A stretch of 64,000 nucleotides of DNA from Flavobacterium subsaxonicum WB 4.1-42 = DSM 21790 (GCF_000422725.1 NZ_AUGP01000018.1:302193-366192); one strand, 5' to 3'; shown: positions 42,404-50,860, counted from the stretch's first letter. Program-made: numbers and translations. Notes: generated from the letters alone by a model not told the origin.

Positions 42404-43417
42404 CTAAAAACTGGTCTTAACAAACTCCAGTATCGTAGCATCAAAAACATCGGCGTTAGCCAGAAAGCGGCTTTTAATGGGCAGGTAAAAAAGCTTATCT
42501 TGGGGTAGTTTGCCTTCAAGGCGCATATAATCTTTTTCGGTTGTAACTATAATTTTACTTTGGGCCAGGGTTTTTAGCTCCTCAATTTCGGCTGCTGTAA
42601 AATCATGGTGGTCGGCATACTCCTTAATAGTGTCGTTACTTCCTTTTAAGTAATTAAAAAATGGCTGAGGTTTTGCAATACCTGCCACCAGTATTTTCTC
42701 CTGAGTTTTAATGTTGCTAACCATTAAGCTCGTAGTGCTGTTGTGTACAGCGCTATCATATTCTATAGAGGTAAAATATACTTTTTGCCCCGGTTGCGGC
42801 TTTAGTTTATTTATTATGCTGTTTTGAGCCTGTATAGATAGGTCTGGCGGACACTTAGTAACAATTATAGCGCCTGCTCTTTCAGCTCCGCTACGGCTCT
42901 CTCTTAGGTTGCCGGCAGGCAATATATAGTCATCGGCATAAATATCGCCATATGCAGTAAGTAAAATATAAAAACCGGCTTTAACGCGGCGGTGCTGGTA
43001 GGCATCATCCAATAAAATAACATCGGGATTGGTTTTGCTTAAAAGTTGTTCAATACCATTTTTTCTGTCGGCATCTACCGCTACAGAAATGGTGCTAAAT
43101 TTAGAGTAAAACTGGTAGGGTTCGTCGCCCAAAATATCTGCATTGCTATCCGAACCGGCTAAAACAAAACCTTTAGATTTTCTTTTATAACCGCGGCTCA
43201 GCGTTGCTATTTTGTACTTATCGGCTAAAAGCCTGATCAAATATTCTGTTTGAGGGGTTTTGCCGGTTCCGCCCGTGCTTAAATTGCCAATAGCAATTAT
43301 AGGCAGGGGGAAGGCATACGATTTAAAAATACCATTATTATACAACAGATTTCTTAAAGCTGTTATAAGCCAGTAAATTATAGAAAAGGGCAGGAGTAGT
43401 TTTCGTAGAAAAGACAT
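42404..43417 (-). CDS. lpxK: Tetraacyldisaccharide 4'-kinase
   Basis: Phosphorylates the lipid A precursor at the 4' position, a late Raetz-pathway step, at the inner membrane. 337 residues; N-terminal membrane-associating helix, then AIGNLSTGGTGKTPQTEYL with the P-loop at 49-54, LSRGYKRKSKG (about 75-85), DEPYQFYSK, and LLDDAYQHRRV (about 137-147, DDxxQH). All family landmarks are present. Single gene convergent with the response regulator. Confidence 0.96.
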   Translation of the reverse strand: MSFLRKLLLPFSIIYWLITALRNLLYNNGIFKSYAFPLPIIAIGNLSTGGTGKTPQTEYLIRLLADKYKIATLSRGYKRKSKGFVLAGSDSNADILGDEPYQFYSKFSTISVAVDADRKNGIEQLLSKTNPDVILLDDAYQHRRVKAGFYILLTAYGDIYADDYILPAGNLRESRSGAERAGAIIVTKCPPDLSIQAQNSIINKLKPQPGQKVYFTSIEYDSAVHNSTTSLMVSNIKTQEKILVAGIAKPQPFFNYLKGSNDTIKEYADHHDFTAAEIEELKTLAQSKIIVTTEKDYMRLEGKLPQDKLFYLPIKSRFLANADVFDATILEFVKTSF

Positions 43418-43459
43418 AAGGCAAAAATATCATTTTCCGGGAGATGTTGCGTGTTTTAA

Positions 43460-43492
43460 ACAAAAAAAATGCCCTGTACTACAGGGCATTTA
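43460..43492 (-). terminator. Intrinsic terminator of the lipocalin-like lipoprotein gene
   Basis: An 11-bp stem (43467-43477 with 43481-43491) around ACT, followed on the minus strand by an eight-base T-run. Confidence 0.85.
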
Positions 43493-43509
43493 AAGCTTAT
43501 AAAAACTTA

Positions 43510-43938
43510 TTATTGTTTTGTAAATACAGTAACGTAGTTTACAGTTACACCACTTTCGGTATAAGAAGATTTAATTTTTAACTCAGTGTTAGATAGCGTT
43601 TCAATTGTAACAGTCTCTGCATCTGTACCGATACCTGTAGTTAGTGTGTTACCATCTTTAACGTAAGTTTCGTTGTAAATTGTATCTGCAACGCAACCTG
43701 TAGGGTATTCTACATCAAAGTATTTTCCGTCAGCAGTAAATTCAACGTAATCTTTGTTGCATCCTTCGGTATGCTCGTAATCTAATAACATTTCCTGGCC
43801 CTGTGCGCTAACGCCATCTTTAGAGTAAGCCCATTTGCCTACGATAGATGCGCTTGTTGAGTTGTTGTCGTCGTCTCCACATGATGTTAGCATTGCAACT
43901 GCAGCAAATACACCAAGTAATAATTTTGCGTTTTTCAT
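43510..43938 (-). CDS. Lipocalin-like lipoprotein
   Basis: 142 residues; lipobox LTSC with Cys20 followed by GDDDNN, a surface-export type signal. The body has the family start SIVGKWAYSKDG (about 31-42), a conserved Cys pair (EGCNKDYVEFTADGKYF and TGCVADTI), and ends VNYVTVFTKQ. This is the lipocalin_4-like small lipoprotein group common in flavobacteria. Promoter at 43967. Ligand unknown. Confidence 0.82.
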   Translation of the reverse strand: MKNAKLLLGVFAAVAMLTSCGDDDNNSTSASIVGKWAYSKDGVSAQGQEMLLDYEHTEGCNKDYVEFTADGKYFDVEYPTGCVADTIYNETYVKDGNTLTTGIGTDAETVTIETLSNTELKIKSSYTESGVTVNYVTVFTKQ

Positions 43939-43966
43939 TTTGTTGATTGAAATAAGTTAGGTGGCG

Positions 43967-43974
43967 CAAACGTA
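43967..43974 (-). promoter_or_regulatory. -7 box of the lipocalin-like lipoprotein gene
   Basis: TACGTTTG on the minus strand, 29 bases upstream of the ATG at 43938. The rest of 43975-44213 is AT-rich with no convincing gene. Confidence 0.6.
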
Positions 43975-44213
43975 TAATAATTTTTTAGATAAAAAAAGGC
44001 AAATCAAGCAATTTGTTAACGTTTTAATAATATTTGTATTTAAGTTTATGATAAAAATTAAACTAATAGTTGTTTTTTGGTTATATTATTTAATGTTAGA
44101 TGCTTTCTGTCTTACTTTTATTTATGAATGGTTTGTATATTATGCTTAATAATTAAAGTTTAATCTTACATGATGCTTTTTTTTAAATAAATATTTCTTT
44201 TTTTAAGAAAATA

Positions 44214-44245
44214 TTTGGATAATCAGCATATTTTTTATTTTTTTG
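44214..44245 (+). promoter_or_regulatory. Promoter A of the four-cysteine lipoprotein pair
   Basis: TTTGGATA at 44214 and a T-tract ending TTTTTTTG at 44245 span exactly 32 bases, followed by TCGCA. The same 32-base layout precedes the next lipoprotein gene (44605-44636). Confidence 0.55.
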
Positions 44246-44280
44246 TCGCATCACAAATCAATTAACACCTTTTAACAACA

Positions 44281-44508
44281 ATGAAAAAAATTATTTTATC
44301 AATGGCTCTTTTAGCCGGAATGACAATTGTAGCATGTTCTAACGATGACGACAAAAAATCTACAACTTCTGGTTGTGTAACATGCGATTCATATTCTATG
44401 AATGGTACTACAATTCCTGAATTTGAACTTTGCAGGGATGATTTCGAAACACAGGCACAATATGATTCAGCTGTACAGGCTGGTAACATGTTAACAGATT
44501 GTAATTAA
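44281..44508 (+). CDS. Small lipoprotein with one four-cysteine domain
   Basis: 75 residues; lipobox VACS with Cys19 then NDDDKK, a surface-export type signal. The mature part is one small domain: CVTCDSYSMNGTTIPEFELC ... DC. Cysteine spacing CxxC, then about 16 residues, C, then a final C, with the pattern SYxxxGxxxPxxExC. The same pattern occurs in the downstream gene at 44664. The CxxC pair could bind metal or form disulfides. Family not recognised. Confidence 0.75.
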   Translation: MKKIILSMALLAGMTIVACSNDDDKKSTTSGCVTCDSYSMNGTTIPEFELCRDDFETQAQYDSAVQAGNMLTDCN

Positions 44509-44530
44509 TTTGCTATTGTCTAAAAATTAG

Positions 44531-44558
44531 AGCCGCCCTTTATGGGCGGTTTTTATTT
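44531..44558 (+). terminator. Terminator between the two four-cysteine lipoprotein genes
   Basis: CCGCCC (44533-44538) with GGGCGG (44544-44549), loop TTTAT, then T-rich. Confidence 0.8.
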
Positions 44559-44604
44559 TTATAGTAGTATATGCAACAATATTTGCAAAGTTTTAACGGA
44601 AACA

Positions 44605-44636
44605 TTTGGATATGAACCGCCTTTTTTCTTTTTTTG
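44605..44636 (+). promoter_or_regulatory. Promoter B of the four-cysteine lipoprotein pair
   Basis: TTTGGATA (from 44605) to TTTTTTTG (ending 44636), 32 bases, the same length and ends as the element at 44214-44245; TGTCGCAAAT follows. Confidence 0.55.
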
Positions 44637-44663
44637 CTGTGTCGCAAATAAAAAACTGCAAAC

Positions 44664-45155
44664 ATGAAAAAACTTATACTATCTATAGCGCTTTTAGCCG
44701 GGCTAACTTTTGTTGCCTGTGAGGATGATAACGAAGAAATTATTGTTGCTTACGTTGGCTGCCAGATATGCGAAATTCCTGATTCTCCTGCGGGTGCAGC
44801 ACCATCTACTGTAGAAGAGGTGGATTATGAGGTTTGCGTAGATGCCGAAGGGTATGCGTATGTAGACAATCAAAAAACGCCTCTGGATGCCGCTCGTTAT
44901 TTCTCATTATTTTGTGCTAAAGCTTACGTAGCACCGGGCGAAACTCCAGAGCCGGGTACAACGCCGGGCGAAGGCGGTGGTGTTACCACAACATGTGTTG
45001 ATTGTTCTTCGTATACCGTTCAGGGTGTTACAGTGCCAGCTGCAGAAATTTGCAAAGGCGAAAACGGTAATGCTTACCTAATGGGTGTTGATACCGGTAT
45101 GGGTTACGATATGTATATAACTGCTTACGAAATGACAGGTTCTGATTGCCAATAA
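44664..45155 (+). CDS. Lipoprotein with two four-cysteine domains
   Basis: 163 residues; lipobox VACE with Cys19 followed by DDNEE. Two diverged copies of the four-cysteine unit: about 32-90 (GCQICEIPDSP..., YEVCVDAEGYAYVDNQ, FC) and about 113-163 (TCVDCSSYTVQGVTVPAAEIC, ENGNAYL, SDC), joined by a Pro/Gly/Thr/Glu-rich linker (about 94-111). The second copy is close to the single domain of the gene at 44281. Own promoter and terminator. Probably a surface lipoprotein; function unknown. Confidence 0.78.
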   Translation: MKKLILSIALLAGLTFVACEDDNEEIIVAYVGCQICEIPDSPAGAAPSTVEEVDYEVCVDAEGYAYVDNQKTPLDAARYFSLFCAKAYVAPGETPEPGTTPGEGGGVTTTCVDCSSYTVQGVTVPAAEICKGENGNAYLMGVDTGMGYDMYITAYEMTGSDCQ

Positions 45156-45181
45156 TAACGTCAGACTTTTAATAATACTTG

Positions 45182-45210
45182 AACTGCCTCTTTTAGGGGC
45201 AGTTTTTTTA
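45182..45210 (+). terminator. Intrinsic terminator after the two-domain lipoprotein gene
   Basis: AACTGCC (45182-45188) with GGCAGTT (45198-45204), then T-run. Confidence 0.85.
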
Positions 45211-45214
45211 TTAC

Positions 45215-45222
45215 TAAATTTG
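45215..45222 (+). promoter_or_regulatory. -7 box of the Nif3-like gene
   Basis: TAAATTTG, 17 bases before the ATG at 45239. Confidence 0.6.
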
Positions 45223-45238
45223 AGTTACAAATACTATT

Positions 45239-46333
45239 ATGAAAATTAAAGATATTATTGCAGTGCTGGAGCAAATGGCACCATTGGGCTATGCTGAAGA
45301 TTTTGATAACGTTGGCCTGCTTACCGGCAATGCCAATGCGCAGGCTACGGGTGTACTGGTGTGCCATGATGCGCTGGAGGCTGTAGTTGATGAGGCTATT
45401 GCTACCGGTTGTAATATGGTGGTGTGTTTTCATCCAATACTATTTAGCGGGTTAAAAAAAATTACAGGTAAAAACTACGTAGAGCGCGCGGTAATAAAAG
45501 CTATTAAAAAAGATGTGGCTCTTTATGCGGTGCATACGGCCTTAGATAATCATAGTAACGGTGTAAATAAAATATTTTGCGATGCCCTGGGGCTAACCAA
45601 TACTAAAATACTGGTGCCTAAAGAAGGGTTTATTAAAAAGCTGGTAACCTTTACCACGCCAGATAATCATTTACCGTTGCGCAATGCGCTGTTTAATGCC
45701 GGGGCGGGCAGTATTGGTAATTATAACAACTGCAGTTTTAACAGCCACGGAATTGGTACCTACAGCGGTAACGAATTTAGCAATCCAACAATTGGCGAGC
45801 GCGGCGAATTTACCGAGACTGCCGAAATTAAAATTGAGGTTACTTTTGAGAAGCCTCTTGAAGGTAAAATACTCAAAGCACTTTTTAATAACCATATATA
45901 TGAGGAGGTGGCTTACGAAGTTTACAGCCTGCAAAACCAGCATCAAAACATTGGGCTGGGCATGGTGGGCGAACTTGCTGAACCGATGGCTGAGGTCGAC
46001 TTCCTTCATTTCGTAAAAGATAAAATGGATGCGCAGGGCATTAGGCATAGTGCATATACGGGTAAACCAATAAAAAAAGTTGCAGTATTAGGCGGGTCGG
46101 GTAGTTTTGCAATTAAAAATGCCATTGCAGCAGGCGCCGATGCATTTTTAACGGCCGACTTAAAATACCACCAGTTCTATGAAGCGGAAGATAAATTATT
46201 GCTTGCCGACATCGGCCATTTTGAGAGCGAACGCTACACTCAAAATTATATGGCAGGTTTTTTATCTGATAGAATTAACGATGTAAACATTGTGCTATCT
46301 CAAATAGATACCAATCCGGTTAAGTATTTATAG
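45239..46333 (+). CDS. Nif3-like dinuclear metal centre protein
   Basis: 364 residues, the long form of the Nif3/YbgI family with a PII-like middle domain (about 130-235). Metal-ligand motifs: EDFDNVGLLTG near 20-30, CFHPILFSGLKK (about 62-73), VHTALDNHSNGVN (about 99-111), and, at the end, DIGHFESE (about 322-329). The family forms hexamers with a dimetal site and is often called GTP cyclohydrolase I type 2, but its physiological role is unsettled. Gene order with the CdsZ-like gene nearby is typical of flavobacteria. Confidence 0.93.
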   Translation: MKIKDIIAVLEQMAPLGYAEDFDNVGLLTGNANAQATGVLVCHDALEAVVDEAIATGCNMVVCFHPILFSGLKKITGKNYVERAVIKAIKKDVALYAVHTALDNHSNGVNKIFCDALGLTNTKILVPKEGFIKKLVTFTTPDNHLPLRNALFNAGAGSIGNYNNCSFNSHGIGTYSGNEFSNPTIGERGEFTETAEIKIEVTFEKPLEGKILKALFNNHIYEEVAYEVYSLQNQHQNIGLGMVGELAEPMAEVDFLHFVKDKMDAQGIRHSAYTGKPIKKVAVLGGSGSFAIKNAIAAGADAFLTADLKYHQFYEAEDKLLLADIGHFESERYTQNYMAGFLSDRINDVNIVLSQIDTNPVKYL

Positions 46334-46337
46334 AGAA

Positions 46338-46880
46338 TTATTTAAATAAAAAGTTCCATATAATACTAACGCCGTTTGCAAATCCTAATAAAATTGATAT
46401 TATAATAAATATAACAATTGCAATAATTAGTTTCTCGGTTATATTTTGCCTTAATGTATATTTGCCTTTGGGTAGGCTTTTTGTTTTAAAATGTTTTCGG
46501 GTATAAGTAGGTACTGTGCCCACTTTACTTTTGCTATTAATTTCCAAAGCTTCTATTTTGTGTTGGGCATAAACAGGCAATTTCGATTTGTCTCCTCTAA
46601 AAACCAGTTCTTTTAATATTTGGTTACCCGAATAATTTACAGATTTTTCGTAAATTTCTACACATTTTTTAATTCGTTCTTCTGTTGGTTCGGCTAATAT
46701 CCAATACTTACCGGCGGCATCTAAAAAGCCACTTTCATAATAGAGTTCGGCCAGCTTGTACCAGATTATTAGCTCATCAGGATAATGACCCTGTAAATTG
46801 CGTAGTCTGTCTGCGGCTCTTTGTTTAAGTCCTTTGGCTATTTCGATATCAATAATATCAAGCTTATTTTGTAAATCCAT
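46338..46880 (-). CDS. TPR-like protein resembling DUF6584, with C-terminal membrane segment
   Basis: 180 residues. The N-terminal half is a short helical repeat unit (LKQRAADRLRNLQGHYPDELIIWYKLAELYYESGFLDAAGKYWILA, about 17-62), a pattern that recalls the DUF6584 family; a basic linker follows (about 110-140) and a C-terminal transmembrane segment (about 150-170: IIAIVIFIIISILLGF). Convergent with the Nif3-like gene with only a four-base gap. Function unknown. Confidence 0.7.
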   Translation of the reverse strand: MDLQNKLDIIDIEIAKGLKQRAADRLRNLQGHYPDELIIWYKLAELYYESGFLDAAGKYWILAEPTEERIKKCVEIYEKSVNYSGNQILKELVFRGDKSKLPVYAQHKIEALEINSKSKVGTVPTYTRKHFKTKSLPKGKYTLRQNITEKLIIAIVIFIIISILLGFANGVSIIWNFLFK

Positions 46881-46985
46881 TAAAGGTGATGGTTGGATAT
46901 TGGTTTGTAAATTTATAAAATTATATAACTAATGTATGTGCTATTTTGTCTACTTTAAAACTCTGTTATATAAAATAATATTTAG

Positions 46986-47018
46986 TTGATTATCTTACGA
47001 AAAAAATCCCTAATTTTG
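46986..47018 (+). promoter_or_regulatory. Promoter of the CdsZ-like gene
   Basis: TTG (46986-46988), 22-base spacer, -7 box TAATTTTG (47011-47018). The ATG lies 48 bases further on. Confidence 0.65.
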
Positions 47019-47066
47019 CAATCATTTTACAGGAAAGAATACAAATCCAGTTAAGTACATATATCT

Positions 47067-47846
47067 ATGGCGAATATCAAGGAACTAAGTGTTGAAGACA
47101 AATTAAGGGCACTTTATGATTTACAGTTAATTGATTCAAGAATTGATGAAATCAGAAATGTGAGGGGCGAACTTCCGCTTGAGGTGGAAGACCTTGAAGA
47201 TGAAGTTGCAGGATTGAGCACAAGGCTTGAAAAACTTAAAGCCGACCTTGAGTCTATCGAAGAGCAGATTAAAGATAAAAAAGCTGCTATTATAGACCAC
47301 ACAGCTGCTATTAAAAAATATACTGAGCAACAAAAAAATGTGCGCAATAACCGCGAATTCAACTCGCTTACTAAAGAGGTTGAGTTCCAGGAGCTGGAAA
47401 TACAACTTGCAGAAAAGCACATTAAAGAAATGAAGGCATCAATAGAGTTTAAAAAAGACACTATTGCGCAAAGCCAGGAAAAGCTGGATGCTAAAAGCAA
47501 CCACCTTGGCCACAAAAAATCAGAGTTAGACGCTATTATGTCTGAAACTCAAAAAGAAGAAACGTTTCTTGCAGAGAAATCTGCTGAGTATCAGGCTCAG
47601 ATCGAAGAGAGGCTTCTTGCTGCTTACAACAGAATTAGGAATAGTGTTCGTAACGGCCTTGCTGTAGTATCTATAGAAAGGGGTGCATCTGCAGGTTCTT
47701 TCTTTACAATACCACCGCAAACCCAAATGGAAATTGCCGCGCGTAAAAAAATTATTACCGATGAGCACAGCGGAAGGATACTGGTAGATAGTTCTCTTGC
47801 CGATGAGGAAAAAGAAAAAATGGAGCAATTATTTGCTAAAATATAA
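47067..47846 (+). CDS. CdsZ-like coiled-coil protein with degenerate zinc ribbon
   Basis: 259 residues: a long antiparallel coiled coil (about 30-185) and a C-terminal domain that aligns with the C4 zinc ribbon of CdsZ/YbgI-linked family proteins. All four zinc cysteines are gone: the usual CGGC-type knuckle reads SAGS before FFTIPPQ (about 213-222), and the second CxxC knuckle reads DEHS before GRILVD (about 236-245). The rest of the ribbon is well kept, so the domain probably keeps its fold or partner surface without metal. The family's function is poorly defined; Nif3-adjacent position is conserved in relatives. Confidence 0.88.
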   Translation: MANIKELSVEDKLRALYDLQLIDSRIDEIRNVRGELPLEVEDLEDEVAGLSTRLEKLKADLESIEEQIKDKKAAIIDHTAAIKKYTEQQKNVRNNREFNSLTKEVEFQELEIQLAEKHIKEMKASIEFKKDTIAQSQEKLDAKSNHLGHKKSELDAIMSETQKEETFLAEKSAEYQAQIEERLLAAYNRIRNSVRNGLAVVSIERGASAGSFFTIPPQTQMEIAARKKIITDEHSGRILVDSSLADEEKEKMEQLFAKI

Positions 47847-47851
47847 TACTG

Positions 47852-47879
47852 AGCCTCCTTAACCGGAGGCTTTTTTTAT
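47852..47879 (+). terminator. Intrinsic terminator after the CdsZ-like gene
   Basis: AGCCTCC (47852-47858) with GGAGGCT (47865-47871), loop TTAACC, then seven T residues. Confidence 0.9.
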
Positions 47880-47887
47880 TAACCGCC

Positions 47888-48748
47888 ATGCAGAGACTGT
47901 TTACTTATATCCTTGCTAAGTTAATAGGATTGTACATTAACATACTCAGTTATACATCGCCACAAAAGGCCCTTAGGCTTGCTTATAAATATTTTAGCAA
48001 CCCAAGAGAGGGCAGGCTTTTAAAAGACAGCCTTCCGTCTGTGCTTAAAGAGGCCCAGGCCGGTATAGTTACCCATAACGATTTTATTTTCCAGACCTAC
48101 ACCTGGAAAGGTAACGATACTAAGGTGCTTTTAGTTCATGGCTGGGAGAGCAATGCCGCACGCTGGAAACTTTTTATTACCTACCTTAAAAAGGCCGGCT
48201 GTACCATTATAGCATTAGATGCCCCGGCACACGGGCTATCGTCGGGTACCGAATTCAACATCCCGCAGTACGCCGAGTTTATAGATATTATTGTGCAGAG
48301 AGAAAGGCCACAATATATGGTAGGGCACTCTTTAGGCGGTGCTACGGCACTGTACTACCAATCGCATTACCCTAATACCATTTTACAAAAATTAGTTATT
48401 ATGGGGGCCCCGTGCGATTTTAATTCAATACTACACAACTACATTGGCCTGCTTAGCCTTAACAGTAATGTGTTTTTGTTACTCAAAAAACATTTTTTTG
48501 ATCATTTTAAAATTAAGACTGAAGAATTTTCAGGCAGCCTTTTTGCTGCTAAAATTAAAATTAAGGGTTTAATTGCCCACGATCGTAACGATAAAACGGT
48601 GGCGTTTAAAGAGGGTAAAAAAATAGCATCGGCATGGCCAAAGGCAGAGTTTGTAGAAACAAAGGGTTTGGGGCATAGCATGCACGATGATAAACTTTAC
48701 ACTAAGATCTATTCGTTTTTATTTGATTCTGATTCTGCCGATAAATAA
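47888..48748 (+). CDS. Alpha/beta hydrolase
   Basis: 286 residues with an N-terminal hydrophobic helix. Fold landmarks: oxyanion motif LVHGWESNAARW (about 80-91), LDAPAHGLSSG (about 109-119), nucleophile Ser148 in MVGHSLGGATALYY, acid in HDRNDKTVAFKEG, and catalytic His in GLGHSMHDDK (about 262). Esterase or lipase-like; substrate unknown. It lies between a terminator and the rluF-like gene, 13 bases upstream of the latter. Confidence 0.9.
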   Translation: MQRLFTYILAKLIGLYINILSYTSPQKALRLAYKYFSNPREGRLLKDSLPSVLKEAQAGIVTHNDFIFQTYTWKGNDTKVLLVHGWESNAARWKLFITYLKKAGCTIIALDAPAHGLSSGTEFNIPQYAEFIDIIVQRERPQYMVGHSLGGATALYYQSHYPNTILQKLVIMGAPCDFNSILHNYIGLLSLNSNVFLLLKKHFFDHFKIKTEEFSGSLFAAKIKIKGLIAHDRNDKTVAFKEGKKIASAWPKAEFVETKGLGHSMHDDKLYTKIYSFLFDSDSADK

Positions 48749-48749
48749 G

Positions 48750-48757
48750 TAACTTTG
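48750..48757 (+). promoter_or_regulatory. -7 box immediately before the rluF-like start codon
   Basis: TAACTTTG ends only four bases before the ATG at 48762. A transcript from it would start at or just past the ATG, so it would be leaderless or nearly so. Confidence 0.45.
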
Positions 48758-48761
48758 CAGT

Positions 48762-49610
48762 ATGGAAGAAGAATTAAAACGCCTTAATAAATTTATATCT
48801 GAAACGGGCTATTGCTCTCGCAGGGAAGCCGACCGACTTATAGAGGAAGGCCGCGTTACCCTTAACGGTGTTGTGCCAGAGATGGGCACTAAAGTTACTC
48901 CAAGTGATGAGGTGCGTATAGACGGCAAGCTGATTACCGAGAAAAAGGGCAGGCATACCTATCTTGCCTTTAATAAGCCTGTGGGTATAGAGTGTACCAC
49001 AAACCTGGAGGTGCACAACAATATTGTAGATTATATAAATTACCCTAAGCGCATCTTTCCAATAGGCAGGCTTGATAAAGCCAGTGAGGGCCTTATATTT
49101 ATGACGGATGACGGCGATATTGTAAACAAAATACTCCGCGCCCGCAACAACCACGAAAAAGAATATATTGTTACCGTTAACCGCCCAATAACCGACAGGT
49201 TTATACAGCGTATGGGCAGCGGTGTGCCTATTTTAGATACCGTTACCCGTAAATGCCATGTAGAGCAGGTTAGTAAATACATTTTTAAAATTATACTTAC
49301 CCAGGGGCTTAACCGCCAGATTAGGCGCATGTGCGAATATTTGAGTTACGATGTTACCGCGCTTAAGCGTACCCGTATTATAAACATATCGTTAGATGTA
49401 CCGGTGGGCCGCTACCGCGAACTTAGCCCTGCTGAAATTGATGAGCTTAATACTTTAATTGAGCCTTCCAGTAAAACCGAAGAAGCAAGTTTACCAAAGC
49501 CTGAAGCAAAACCCGAATCTAAAAATAACGACAGGATAATAAGGCCGGGCAACCCCGCAAGCCGTCCGGGTAGCCCCGGTAGCAGGAATAATTTTAGGAG
49601 GAGGGAATAA
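48762..49610 (+). CDS. 23S rRNA pseudouridine synthase, RluF-like
   Basis: 282 residues: S4 RNA-binding domain (about 5-55: RLNKFISETGYCSRREADRLIEEGRVTLNG), then the RsuA/RluB/E/F catalytic domain with Asp105 in GRLDKASEGLIF and LTQGLNRQIRRMCEYLSYDV (about 183-202). Closest in pattern to RluF, which modifies U2604 of 23S rRNA in E. coli. The last ~45 residues are a disordered basic tail (Pro/Gly/Arg/Ser-rich) common in Bacteroidota RNA-modifying enzymes. Confidence 0.9.
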   Translation: MEEELKRLNKFISETGYCSRREADRLIEEGRVTLNGVVPEMGTKVTPSDEVRIDGKLITEKKGRHTYLAFNKPVGIECTTNLEVHNNIVDYINYPKRIFPIGRLDKASEGLIFMTDDGDIVNKILRARNNHEKEYIVTVNRPITDRFIQRMGSGVPILDTVTRKCHVEQVSKYIFKIILTQGLNRQIRRMCEYLSYDVTALKRTRIINISLDVPVGRYRELSPAEIDELNTLIEPSSKTEEASLPKPEAKPESKNNDRIIRPGNPASRPGSPGSRNNFRRRE

Positions 49611-49835
49611 AAAGTAGGCAGTCGCAGTGCTCAGTAGACAGTTTCATCTGTAATGTGTTATATTTTATATATCACATCGGAATCCCGGCAAGATATTGAA
49701 AGGAATTACTAATTAATAAGTAGTGTTTGGCCAAATAGCATGGCACTAAGCTTGTCGAAACTATTTGACCTTACATTTATTTTATTGTATTCGGACTTTA
49801 ATAATTTGTGAAATTAGTGTAATTAGTGTCGAAAA

Positions 49836-50837
49836 CTATCGCTCCAAATACAAAATCAAGTCGATTATTCTTGACGAATATCCAATTTCGTTATCATACC
49901 ACCCAACAACTTTTACCATTTTATCTATAACCGATGTTAGCTGTGCATCAAACAGGCACGAGTTGCGGTTTCCTATCACGTCTACGCTAACAATAGGGTC
50001 TTCGGTATAGGCAAGTATGCCTTTAAGCGGGCCATCGGCAGCAGCCTTAAAAGCGGTGTTAATCTCTTCTATGCTTACTTCGCGTTTTACGTAGCAGGTA
50101 ATATCGGTCAGCGATCCGTCGGGCACGGGTACCCTTATACCGCCACCACCAATTTTACCAATAAATTCAGGAAAAATACGGGTTAGTGCTTTTGCTGCGC
50201 CTGTTGTGGTAGGCACAATAGATTGCGATGCTGCACGTGCCCTGCGTAGGTCTTTATGCGGTTGGTCGTGCAGGCTTTGGTCGGTTGTGTAAGAGTGTAC
50301 GGTTGTAATATACGCTTGCTCAATACCGCACAGCTCATTAATAATTTTCATCATCGGCGCAGCATTATTGGTAGTGCAGCTTGCGTTAGATACTACTGTC
50401 TCGGTACCATTTAAAATAGCTTCGTTAACCCCTAAAACCACAGTTTTAATGCGGTCGTCTTCGGGCGGGGCAGAAAGTATAACCTTTTTAGCGCCTGCCT
50501 CCAGGTGTTGGTTAACCTCTTCGAGCATTTTGTATTTGCCGGTAGCTTCTACCACAATATCAATATCAAAAGCTGCCCAATTGCAGTCGGCTATTTTTTT
50601 ATGACGAAGGTAGGGGTAGGTAATGCCGTTGATAATGATGGCATCATCGGTATGCGAAACATCATAAGGCAAAACGCCGTGTATGCTGTCGTATTTTATC
50701 AGATGCGCCATAGTGCGGGCATCGGCAATATCGTTTATTGCGGCCACCTCTATAGCCGAGTGGTTTATCAAAAGCCTGAAAAGGTTTCGGCCTATGCGAC
50801 CGAAACCGTTAATGGCTATTTTTGTTTTTTGTGACAT
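49836..50837 (-). CDS. gap: Glyceraldehyde-3-phosphate dehydrogenase
   Basis: Glycolytic/gluconeogenic enzyme, 333 residues. NAD-binding INGFGRIGRN (about 8-17) with NDIAD giving NAD preference, active-site Cys154 in SNASCTTN, His181-type residue in TVHSYTTDQ, and the catalytic C-terminal WYDNEIGYSSRIIDLI. Residues of the usual gap2 type (SQSIVPTTTGAAKA). Many flavobacteria carry two gap genes; which role this copy plays is not clear from sequence. A dispersed repeat lies in the gap to lipA. Confidence 0.95.
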   Translation of the reverse strand: MSQKTKIAINGFGRIGRNLFRLLINHSAIEVAAINDIADARTMAHLIKYDSIHGVLPYDVSHTDDAIIINGITYPYLRHKKIADCNWAAFDIDIVVEATGKYKMLEEVNQHLEAGAKKVILSAPPEDDRIKTVVLGVNEAILNGTETVVSNASCTTNNAAPMMKIINELCGIEQAYITTVHSYTTDQSLHDQPHKDLRRARAASQSIVPTTTGAAKALTRIFPEFIGKIGGGGIRVPVPDGSLTDITCYVKREVSIEEINTAFKAAADGPLKGILAYTEDPIVSVDVIGNRNSCLFDAQLTSVIDKMVKVVGWYDNEIGYSSRIIDLILYLER

Positions 50838-50860
50838 TTTATTTAGCTGTAACGCTGTTT

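Noticed and set aside
43961..44149. 62-codon ORF (or 33 codons from 44048) in the gap between two lipoprotein genes
   Set aside because: Very AT-rich, hydrophobic by composition, no promoter or terminator fitting it; coding is not supported.
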